Shown here: one piece after another, positions 34,446-41,941 of the stretch
How positions within the stretch are numbered: the first letter of the stretch is position 1
How the letters are laid out: each line of letters begins with the position of its first letter
Source of the DNA: DASPJL01 sp035628645
GTDB taxonomy: Bacteria > Bacteroidota > Bacteroidia > Cytophagales > Cyclobacteriaceae
Assembly (NCBI GenBank): GCA_035628645.1
Contig: DASPJL010000005.1
Span: 1-56,956, forward strand
DNA: 56,956 nt
Reading direction: 5' to 3'
Notes under the pieces: generated by a model
What the model was told of the DNA's origin: nothing
Database searches by the model: none
What the model saw: the letters and a program-made list of their open reading frames with translations, nothing else
Position numbers and translations under genes: made by a program

Positions 34446-36890
34446 TTATTCGAAAGCCACTCTTTTATTTACAACCGTTTCTCCGCTTATAAATTTAAAC
34501 ACATAGATGCCTTTCTGAAGACTCAGTTTCTTAAGTGTTGTTTTTCCTTTCTTCACTGAGGTGGTATGGATCAGCTTTCCATTGGAATTAACAACCTCGA
34601 GGTACAAAGGTTTTTCAAAACGCGAGCTTACTGTAATATCTGCATGTGCAGGATTTGGATAAATATTTAATTTAGAATCAATAATTTTACTCATATCCAC
34701 TGCCTTCATAGGATAGATCTTAAATTGCCCATCCACATCCACTTGTCTTAAACGATAGAATAAAGTAGTAGAAAACAACTCCAAAGCCTCTTCATCTTCA
34801 AACGCATATTCGATACGCTCAGAACTGTTGCCTGCAGATTCTACTCTGCCGATGGCTTTAAATTCATTGGCTGTTTTACTTCTTTCTATAATAAAATGAC
34901 TGCTTTTTGTTTCAGATAAAGTCGCCCAGTCGAGGAGGACGTGGTCTTTTTCAAGATTTGCATTGAAATGGGAAAGGTCTACAGGGGTTGGTGTAAAATC
35001 TCCACCCCCAACGCCAATATTAGAAAATCCTGTTATCCCTGTCCTTGACACCGAGGTTATGGACGTTGACGGAGTTTCCACCGGAGTACCTGATGCGTGC
35101 CAAGCTCCTGAACCTTCTCTTTTAAAAACGGTATAAGCTTCATTGGTTCCAGAAGTAAATCCAACAGGATGTAAAACTACATCATATACAGAATTTGTAT
35201 TATCGCTGCCACTCCCGTTAATCACCCAATATCCTCCTTCGATCATTCTATTAAATGTTACTCCAGCTTCAGTGGAATCTTCAACATTAGTTCCGGGAGG
35301 TGCATCTGAAAAACTTATAGAAACATAATCATTATCCGACCCTGTATTTGTAAAATTAATGTCGAATTGTTGAGTACTACCGCCGGAAACGGCAACATTA
35401 TAGGTATAATTAACACCTGTTGTAACTGCTCTTTCAAGGTTGCCTATAATTTTTCCAGTTCCTCCATAAATTATAGAATTCTGTGTATTATCAGTAATCC
35501 TTAAATAGTTTGTTGATACATCGCCAACATCTAAATCTGAATTACCCAAATAGAGATTAGAACATGTTGTTAGAGTACTTGACACTGTTTTGGTTCCAGT
35601 TCCGGTAATCGCTAAAACATAATACGGGGGGAAATTGCCTGTTGGAGAAAGAACCACTTGACCATCCCCACCACTATAAGCAATGGATGAAGATCCCATA
35701 TTGATAATTCCAGAGTTAACATAATTAAGACTTCCTGTTAAAGAAACAGTACCTCCAAAGGTAAGACTAGCGCTGCCTTTATCAATGGCTAAATTAGGAA
35801 GTGCTGAATTTCCAAAAGTTGAAGTACCTGAAACGATTTGAGCGGCTGATGTATTATTTAACAATACAGTTCCGGTTCCTCCGCCACCACTACCCGTATT
35901 AGATAAAGTAACATCCCCCTTTACAGCAATTGTACCCGTATTGATAGAAATACTACCTGCTCCGGTTATTGAAAGAGTTCCACTAATAGTAACCTTTTGA
36001 GAAGGATCTAAAAAATCAATAGTTCTAGTTGTACTACTAGTTATTTCTAAATTAGGTAATGGCATTTCTCCTAAGGTTGTTCTCCCTGTTACTATTTGCC
36101 CCCCTGATCCGTTTAGGATAATGGTTGCTGTTCCTCCTCCAGAGGTAGACCCGGCAGCACCAAATAAAGTTGTTAATGAAAGATTTCCTGAAACGGTAAT
36201 GATTCCATTATTTAAATAAATTGGCCGATTTGCAGCATTAAGCCCCCCCCCTGAATTAATTATAAGGTTGTTAACTGTGATAGAATTATCAATTCGGAAA
36301 TTTAAAACAGTGGACGCCCCAACTGCGTTAGAAAATTCCACATCCCAGAAATTTGGAGAATTAAATATGGTTAAATTTCGAGAACTGAATCTAACTGTTC
36401 CATTATTATGATTAAATACGCCACCAGAAGATGTAAAATTATTTCTAAAATTAGTAACTGAAGATCCTGGACTAGTGGCATTAAAAGTACCACCGGTTTG
36501 AGTAAAAACACCTTCAATATTTACTTGATTTGCTCCAGGAGAGAAAGTTCCTCCAGCAATAGAAAAACTTCCACTAACATTTAATGTTCCGGCTATTGAT
36601 TTTGTTATTTCACCAGGAAAACCAGAATTAATTACAAAATTGCCTAACCCAGCAGGATTTACATCAATTATACAATTATCAATAGAGGTGCCATCAAAAA
36701 TAGCATTCTCAGTCGTTGAATTTGGAGGGCCGACAATGTCTCCTCCTGAATCAATCCAATTATTAAAATCACTCCAAAGACCATTACCTGTATAATTTGC
36801 CCATATTTTATTTTGAGCAAATGATATATGATTAAAAAAGATAAAAAGGAAAATAGAAAAAAAGATTTTCAGCAGTAAAATTTTCTTCAT
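34446..36890 (-). CDS. T9SS type A secreted beta-rich surface protein
   Basis: An 814-residue protein with a signal peptide ending at SFAQ (about residue 26). Residues 27-480 are made of low-complexity beta-strand repeats rich in Gly, Ser, Thr and Asn, including near-copies such as GTATIILNGSGGQIVTG and GTVLLNNTSAAQIVSG. A connecting part has DWATLSETKSSHFIIERS, found in many T9SS proteins. The last 75 residues are a type A sorting domain (NIYPNPAHADITV, GIYVFKF, VNKRVAFE). Codons 214-216 (GGG) are encoded by an uninterrupted run of nine G. It is probably an adhesin-like surface protein; no enzyme domain is visible. A terminator follows. Confidence 0.85.
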   Translation of the reverse strand: MKKILLLKIFFSIFLFIFFNHISFAQNKIWANYTGNGLWSDFNNWIDSGGDIVGPPNSTTENAIFDGTSIDNCIIDVNPAGLGNFVINSGFPGEITKSIAGTLNVSGSFSIAGGTFSPGANQVNIEGVFTQTGGTFNATSPGSSVTNFRNNFTSSGGVFNHNNGTVRFSSRNLTIFNSPNFWDVEFSNAVGASTVLNFRIDNSITVNNLIINSGGGLNAANRPIYLNNGIITVSGNLSLTTLFGAAGSTSGGGTATIILNGSGGQIVTGRTTLGEMPLPNLEITSSTTRTIDFLDPSQKVTISGTLSITGAGSISINTGTIAVKGDVTLSNTGSGGGGTGTVLLNNTSAAQIVSGTSTFGNSALPNLAIDKGSASLTFGGTVSLTGSLNYVNSGIINMGSSSIAYSGGDGQVVLSPTGNFPPYYVLAITGTGTKTVSSTLTTCSNLYLGNSDLDVGDVSTNYLRITDNTQNSIIYGGTGKIIGNLERAVTTGVNYTYNVAVSGGSTQQFDINFTNTGSDNDYVSISFSDAPPGTNVEDSTEAGVTFNRMIEGGYWVINGSGSDNTNSVYDVVLHPVGFTSGTNEAYTVFKREGSGAWHASGTPVETPSTSITSVSRTGITGFSNIGVGGGDFTPTPVDLSHFNANLEKDHVLLDWATLSETKSSHFIIERSKTANEFKAIGRVESAGNSSERIEYAFEDEEALELFSTTLFYRLRQVDVDGQFKIYPMKAVDMSKIIDSKLNIYPNPAHADITVSSRFEKPLYLEVVNSNGKLIHTTSVKKGKTTLKKLSLQKGIYVFKFISGETVVNKRVAFE

Positions 36891-37070
36891 AATAAAAAGA
36901 GTAATTCAAAACAAATGTATAAATAAAACTACCTCGAAATACAAAGAGGTAATGTTTGTAAATATTTTAGATGGTTTTCTCCGGGGTTAAGAGAGAAAAA
37001 CAGGTCGTCTTTCTTATAGCTGGGTAAGATGGGTACAAAAATAAAAAAGGAAACGGGGATTCCTATTCAT

Positions 37071-37853
37071 TTAAAATATTTCCCGAAAAAATACATTAAC
37101 TACCTCGATAAGTATCAAAATTATAATGATCCATTCCAAAACCTTACTTTCCCGGTGCTGTAATAGATCCATAAAAATAGAGAGGTTGTCCCGAACGGTT
37201 TTTAGCTTATAATCCAGGTCCCTGAACCTCAATTGTATATCCAGGGCGTCTTTCATTCCCTTGTTCACCATTTCCAGGTATTCGTCTTCCCAAACCGCCC
37301 CGGGATCATCAAGAATATAAAGATTGTCCACTATTCCATTCTTCACATTAAGGGTCCGCCCGATAAATTTTAACAAGGCCTTCTTGGTAATTTTTACCCT
37401 TCCGAACTTTTCAAGTTCATCCACATACTTATTGGTCGTACTGATGATGGAATACGTAAGGTTTTCATAATAGTCCAGCGCAACAGATTGTGCCACATTA
37501 AGCATAATGATCCTCAGCACTTCTTCATTAAACTTTGAAATGATAACAGAATCGTACCTGAAAATCGGCCTTCCGGTGTTGGTGGTAACATCCACAAGGT
37601 AATCATCAGAAAACTCCAGCGGCAAAGGTTCTTCGAGGTAAGGTTTGAGGTACCGCAAAAATTCACTTTTCTCCAATTGGTCATAATTGGCAAATACCAC
37701 CACGCCATAGCCCAGTAAATAGACGTATTTTTCGCCTTCCTGCAAATAAAAAAGTTCCCAGTTGCTGGCATAATTGGGCTGTGCTACAAACTCGGCTTTA
37801 AATTTCTTTAAATTCAAAGCTTCTGCAATTTGAAAGGCTTCTATTTTAATCAT
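37071..37853 (-). CDS. RMD1/DUF155-family protein with C-terminal membrane helix
   Basis: A 260-residue protein of the RMD1/DUF155 (Sif2/YagE) family, recognised by WELFYLQEGEKYVYLLGYGVVVFANY early on and TLNVKNGIVDNLYILDDPGAVWED later, with a C-terminal transmembrane helix (VLEWIIIILILIEVVNVFF) close to the end. Eukaryotic relatives are mitochondrial proteins linked to translation at the membrane; the bacterial function is unknown. The main body should lie in the cytoplasm, tail-anchored. It is a single gene, and an inverted-repeat element lies upstream of it. Confidence 0.8.
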   Translation of the reverse strand: MIKIEAFQIAEALNLKKFKAEFVAQPNYASNWELFYLQEGEKYVYLLGYGVVVFANYDQLEKSEFLRYLKPYLEEPLPLEFSDDYLVDVTTNTGRPIFRYDSVIISKFNEEVLRIIMLNVAQSVALDYYENLTYSIISTTNKYVDELEKFGRVKITKKALLKFIGRTLNVKNGIVDNLYILDDPGAVWEDEYLEMVNKGMKDALDIQLRFRDLDYKLKTVRDNLSIFMDLLQHRESKVLEWIIIILILIEVVNVFFREIF

Positions 37854-37898
37854 AATTAATGGCGAATTACGAGTGACGTATTGTTCATATATAAGCTT

Positions 37899-38010
37899 TT
37901 AACCACGGAGATACACAGCGTTGAGAAGTGAGGTACGCTGAGGTAACGATTGAATAAGGTTTATAAAACCTCCGTGTAACTCATTTATTCTCCGTTGCCC
38001 CTGTGGTTAA
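37899..38010. repeat. 112-base MITE-like element with TTAACCAC termini
   Basis: The left end TTAACCACGGAGATACACAG and the right end CTCCGTTGCCCCTGTGGTTAA (read inward as TTAACCACAGGGGCAACGG) are inverted, with perfect 8-base termini TTAACCAC/GTGGTTAA. ACCTCCGTGTAAC forms an inner palindrome with the CACGGAG words. It lies between the divergent RMD1 and msrA genes. Confidence 0.75.
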
Positions 38011-38050
38011 ATATTTCTAGTACGAATTAAAATTTCCCTTCGTTTGTTAA

Positions 38051-38194
38051 TGATTTAAATTCTTATTTTTAACGCATGATCAAAATAACAAAATCACGAT
38101 TATCACCTTATTTACTTTCGCTTCCTTTGTTACGTTAGCACAGGTAAAAACGAATAATACATCAAATTCAGGAATAAAAAACAAAAATACAAAA
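38051..38194 (+). other. Remnant of a signal-peptide leader upstream of msrA, out of frame with its ATG
   Basis: Reading in the msrA frame, codons from 38078 to 38194 give a lysine and then ITIITLFTFASFVTLAQVKT, a typical signal peptide ending in LAQ, followed by an Asn/Lys-rich linker to the MsrA methionine. No start codon exists in this frame; the only ATG (38076) is one base out of phase. Restoring one A (GATCA to GAATCA) would give M-N-Q-N-N-K before the hydrophobic part. This indicates a recent single-base deletion or an assembly error. Confidence 0.7.
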
Positions 38195-38722
38195 ATGGAA
38201 AAAGCTACTTTTGGAAATGGCTGTTTCTGGTGCACAGAGGCTATTTTTCAGGATTTAAAAGGTGTGGAATCTGTAGTTTCGGGCTACTCCGGCGGACATA
38301 CTGAAAATCCCACATATAAAGAAGTATGTAACGGAACGACAGGACATGCGGAAGTGCTTCAAATTACTTATGATCCCTCTGTAATCACTTTTGATGAGCT
38401 TCTGGAAATATTCTGGGAAACCCATGACCCCACCACACTGAACAGACAGGGGAATGACATTGGCACGCAATACCGTTCGGCAATCTTTTACCACAACAAT
38501 GAGCAAAAAGAACTTGCCCAGAAATACAAAAAGAAACTGGATGAGTCAGGTGCATTTCCGCGACCAATAGTAACTGAAATCACACCTTTTACAATTTTTT
38601 ACAAAGCAGAAAACTACCATCAGAATTACTACAACCTCAACGGCTCCGAGCCCTATTGCTCCATGGTAATAAGGCCCAAGGTGGAGAAATTCAGGAAGGT
38701 GTTTAAGGATAAGCTGAAGTGA
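38195..38722 (+). CDS. msrA: Peptide methionine-S-sulfoxide reductase MsrA
   Basis: A 175-residue complete MsrA domain: MEKATFGNGCFWCTEAIF holds the catalytic Cys in GCFWC, VVSGYSGGHTENPTY is the substrate-binding strand, and GHAEVLQITYD and FWETHDPTTLNRQGNDIGTQYRS close the pattern. MsrA reduces methionine-S-sulfoxide in proteins. The open frame upstream encodes an exported-type leader, so the ancestral protein was probably periplasmic. With the frameshift, only the leaderless form from the ATG at 38195 can be made, presumably in the cytoplasm. Confidence 0.92.
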   Translation: MEKATFGNGCFWCTEAIFQDLKGVESVVSGYSGGHTENPTYKEVCNGTTGHAEVLQITYDPSVITFDELLEIFWETHDPTTLNRQGNDIGTQYRSAIFYHNNEQKELAQKYKKKLDESGAFPRPIVTEITPFTIFYKAENYHQNYYNLNGSEPYCSMVIRPKVEKFRKVFKDKLK

Positions 38723-38779
38723 TTGCCTTAGATGAATACAGCTCAGGCAAAAGCAGATGCTGAATTAACCCTAGCCACG

Positions 38780-38923
38780 CCGCTACTGTCATCCCCAAAA
38801 GGGAACTTGTTGAACAGACAAGGAACAAGCCAGCTATCTGGCACGAATTTCATAAATTCAGGTTCGGACAAAAGCAAATAACAACTCTATCCTGATCTAC
38901 GAACAAGTTCCCTACGGGATGAC
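38780..38923. repeat. Inverted-repeat element, copy 1
   Basis: Arms GTCATCCC-n-GGGAACTTGTT (38788-38811) and AACAAGTTCCCTACGGGATGAC (38902-38923, a few bases mismatched) pair across about 90 bases. The centre has the small palindromes CCAGCTATCTGG and GAATTTCATAAATTC. The left half is repeated at 39010-39105. Confidence 0.7.
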
Positions 38924-39009
38924 AAACAGAGGTTTGGTGGACAACAATTAATAGAAAGCATCGAAAACCTATTGCACGCTTATAGGAAGGATTTTAGAAC
39001 AAGACCACA

Positions 39010-39105
39010 CCGCTATTGTCCTTCCCGAAGGGGAACTTGTTGAGCAGACGAGAAACAAGCCAGCTATCTGGCACGAATTTCATAAATTCCATTCATTCAG
39101 GTTCC
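39010..39105. repeat. Direct-repeat copy 2 of the 38780 element
   Basis: This stretch repeats the left half of the element at 38780-38865, with 36 bases identical around the CCAGCTATCTGG and GAATTTCATAAATTC palindromes (38824-38859 and 39054-39089) and scattered changes elsewhere. It lacks the right inverted arm. Confidence 0.75.
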
Positions 39106-39116
39106 AACAACAAAAT

Positions 39117-39198
39117 GTTTTGAACTGTGATGTAAGTGATGGACATGATGATGGAACTCATATGCCTCACCTAAATCAGAACTATCACAGTTTAAAAC
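39117..39198. repeat. 82-base inverted-repeat element (AACTGTGAT family)
   Basis: The ends GTTTTGAACTGTGAT (39117-39131) and ATCACAGTTTAAAAC (39184-39198) are inverted with one mismatch. The interior has GATGGACATGATGATGG. Elements with AACTGTGAT/ATCACAGTT ends are, from memory, common between genes in Bacteroidota. Confidence 0.6.
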
Positions 39199-39245
39199 GA
39201 AAACAAATGCAGAAATAAATTCGGCAGGACGGTCGGAGCTAAACC

Positions 39246-39271
39246 TTTGGAGGGTTTGGAAACCCTCCAAA
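39246..39271. terminator. Hairpin downstream of the DUF4965 gene
   Basis: TTTGGAGGGTTT and AAACCCTCCAAA form a perfect 12-base stem with a 2-base loop. It lies 13 bases after the stop of the minus-strand gene. No T-tract follows, so it may be a processing or REP-like hairpin instead. Confidence 0.65.
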
Positions 39272-39283
39272 AGATGATAACCT

Positions 39284-41752
39284 CTAATTCATTTTATCCA
39301 ACTCCTGGTCCAGCAGCTTGATAAAATATCCGCCTACCACACTTCTGGCCTGGAAGCCTACTTTTGTCCCGTCGGTGGTTTCATGCCAATCGCTTAGCGG
39401 AACACTTGAAGGTGTTTCTACAGCATATTTAAAAACCGGAGCCACTATTTTTTCAAAATCAGATGAATTGGTAGTCAGTACAGAAGTCCACAAAATCCAG
39501 TCTGATTTGGTATAGGTTTTACGACTGTCCAGCGGCAAGCCAAATTCATTTTGCTTGGTCAGATAGTATTTTATTTCTTTCTCGTACACTTCCTTAGGGA
39601 ACAAGTCCAGGTCCAGCAGCTTATCCCAAACCAGGTTGTACTTCTGACTCCAGGTTCCTTTCTTTTCAAAAGCCAGGGTATAATGATCGCCATCATCTGC
39701 AAGCTGCATCCATTTTTTTACCATTTCTTTGGCTGAATTCCTGTACTTCTCAGCCGTAGCTTTTTCTCCCAACATATCAGCCATCATTGCATAACTGCCA
39801 ATACCGACAATGGCTTTTACTGATAAATTGGCATTTCTCGCCAAGTGCCCGGCAAAGTCATCGGTACACAATTGGTTTTCTGGATCAAAGCCCTCTTTAT
39901 TCAGGTATTCAGTCCAGGTGGTGAGGGTTTTCCAATGGTTGCGTGCATATTCAGGATTGCCTTCTGTTTTTACAATTGCTGCAGTTAGAATCAACAAGTT
40001 TCCAGCCTCTTCTACCGGCATATCTTCCCCATAAACTTGTCCGGTGGCTATAGGATAGGTACCTAAATCATGCGCAGGGAAAGGTTTTATCCATCTTCCA
40101 CTTTCACTGTAATGAAAAATACCGTTGAGCATTCCCTTCAAAAGGTCAGGATTATATACCAGGTACAAAGGTGCTGAAGGATAAGTGACATCGACAGTAT
40201 TGATACATCCGTTGCTGTAGTTTTCTTTAGAAAGGAACAAAATTTCTCCATCAGGACTTTTTACCAGATTGTGTGCCGCTATAGATTGACGATAAGCAAG
40301 CACACAGAGTTTGGCATAATTTTCACCACCGGAAGCTTTAGTATCCTCATATAACTGTTTGTCGAATGCATCGCATTTACTTTTGATTGATTCGTACCCT
40401 TCATAAGCTTTGGTTAGCTGATCTTCAAACTTGTCCGCATCACTTTTTTTCCACCATGGATTCAAAGTATTATCGAAATACTGGATGGATTTTATTTCAT
40501 CATAGCCAAGTAAAACAACCTTTTCTATTGGACTGGCACCCACTTTGCCTGCCTTCAGAACAGTATTTAAAACAAGTTTTTTCCCTTCTTTACTTTTTTC
40601 TTTGTCCGAAATATTGCCATTTATAAATCCTTTCACAGCATTTTCAGCATCTGAAATAAACTGAACGGTATTTGCCGATTTTGGAGTTGCTACATACAAA
40701 TAGCCCCAATCGATTCTCAGGTCATCTCCTTTTTTCTTTAAAACCGGTTGTTCTTTAGTGCCTGTTTTTAAAATCGAAAGTTCACCGGTGACCAATTGAT
40801 TTGCCGTAACAACCTGGGAGGGAACATTTACCGCCAGCGTGGAAGAAGTACCGAGATACACTTCTGCATTATGTTCCTTATTGTCATTGGACTTTAAACT
40901 AAAGGTTAAATAAGAAATAGGTCTTCCCAGTAGATCAAGGTCTTTTAACAACAAGGGAGAGGTAAAGGTAAGCGTGAGGTCAACATTTCCAGTGGTAAAT
41001 TCATAAATGGTCTGAGTAGCTTGTACTGTTACATTTTTCTGCTCTGCAACCGCGATTTCCTTGTCGCTGTTGTCGACTTTTTCGTTAACAAAACCAACAT
41101 CCAGCCAGGCACCGCCGCCAGTGTTTTCTACATGGATTGCCAATACATTTTCTCCCTTTTTCAACTTTCCTTTTGCCGCTTCATCCAGGGGAAATACCTG
41201 TGATTTGCTTAGCCAGCCTTTGTAACTGTATATTCTTTCTCCATTCAGATAAACTTCCGCATTGTCGTCATGCTGGATCTTTAATCCCAGGTTTGGAAAT
41301 TTATTGTCCTTTAAGTTGAATGTCCTTCTTACCCAAATATCAGGTGATTTCCAGACGGTTCCCGCCACTGAACCATTATCACTAATGGGCGCTTTTCCGG
41401 TCTTCCAACCGCTTTCCTTAAACTCAGCTTTCATCCAGTCTGCTCCCGGTTTTGATTCTGTATATTTAACTGAATAATTCTCCTCTTCTGAGGTAGGAAG
41501 AACGGTTTCATACGATTTGCCCTTTGCACCCATAAACCGGTACACTTTCCCATCCACCTTGATGTAGCCGGTCAATGGCTGATCAGCGCCCGTCCAATGC
41601 GTTGTAGGTGTGGCAGTCAATTGGTCTGAAAATGACCACACACTGAAGTATGGATTATGGGTAATTAATGGGTAGGCAGGCGCCTTTTCAATTTGTGCCT
41701 GTAAAAGTGAAAACTGAAACAGCGCCAGGAATAATAAAAGAGATTTTTTCAT
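39284..41752 (-). CDS. Secreted DUF4965/glutaminase A-like protein
   Basis: An 822-residue exported protein with a signal peptide ending at about LLQAQ. Its parts match the DUF4964/DUF5127/DUF4965/DUF1793 arrangement seen in fungal glutaminase A: an N-terminal beta region with an inserted galactose-binding-like segment (about 115-230, IWVRRTFNLKD and GENVLAIHVENTGGGAWLDVGF), then an (alpha/alpha)6-barrel from about 430 on with DWILWTSVLTTN near the end. Members in Bacteroidota lie in polysaccharide loci and may be glycosidases; their substrate is mostly unproven. Here it is the last gene of the SusCD locus, 189 bases after GH127 with repeats between. Confidence 0.8.
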   Translation of the reverse strand: MKKSLLLFLALFQFSLLQAQIEKAPAYPLITHNPYFSVWSFSDQLTATPTTHWTGADQPLTGYIKVDGKVYRFMGAKGKSYETVLPTSEEENYSVKYTESKPGADWMKAEFKESGWKTGKAPISDNGSVAGTVWKSPDIWVRRTFNLKDNKFPNLGLKIQHDDNAEVYLNGERIYSYKGWLSKSQVFPLDEAAKGKLKKGENVLAIHVENTGGGAWLDVGFVNEKVDNSDKEIAVAEQKNVTVQATQTIYEFTTGNVDLTLTFTSPLLLKDLDLLGRPISYLTFSLKSNDNKEHNAEVYLGTSSTLAVNVPSQVVTANQLVTGELSILKTGTKEQPVLKKKGDDLRIDWGYLYVATPKSANTVQFISDAENAVKGFINGNISDKEKSKEGKKLVLNTVLKAGKVGASPIEKVVLLGYDEIKSIQYFDNTLNPWWKKSDADKFEDQLTKAYEGYESIKSKCDAFDKQLYEDTKASGGENYAKLCVLAYRQSIAAHNLVKSPDGEILFLSKENYSNGCINTVDVTYPSAPLYLVYNPDLLKGMLNGIFHYSESGRWIKPFPAHDLGTYPIATGQVYGEDMPVEEAGNLLILTAAIVKTEGNPEYARNHWKTLTTWTEYLNKEGFDPENQLCTDDFAGHLARNANLSVKAIVGIGSYAMMADMLGEKATAEKYRNSAKEMVKKWMQLADDGDHYTLAFEKKGTWSQKYNLVWDKLLDLDLFPKEVYEKEIKYYLTKQNEFGLPLDSRKTYTKSDWILWTSVLTTNSSDFEKIVAPVFKYAVETPSSVPLSDWHETTDGTKVGFQARSVVGGYFIKLLDQELDKMN

Positions 41753-41845
41753 AGTTTAGATTAATAATTTGTTTTAAATATTTTGTTTATAATTCATCTT
41801 ATTCTAATCGGAAGCCTTTAAGCTACCTGCCTGAAATGCATCGGA

Positions 41846-41919
41846 TGCTGAAATAAATTCAGCATGACGGGCAAACATACTTCAGGAGTGGAAATAAATT
41901 CAGCAAGACGGGCAAACAT
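41846..41919. repeat. Two copies of a TGCTGAAATAAATTCAGCA-type intergenic repeat
   Basis: The words TGAAATAAATTCAGCATGAC and GGAAATAAATTCAGCAAGAC, each followed by GGGCAAACAT, lie 41 bases apart. The first is palindromic (TGCTGAA/TTCAGCA). A diverged third copy (AGAAATAAATTCGGCAGGAC) lies at 39209-39232. All are in intergenic DNA. Confidence 0.7.
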
Positions 41920-41941
41920 GTTTTTAAACATCCTCTCCATC

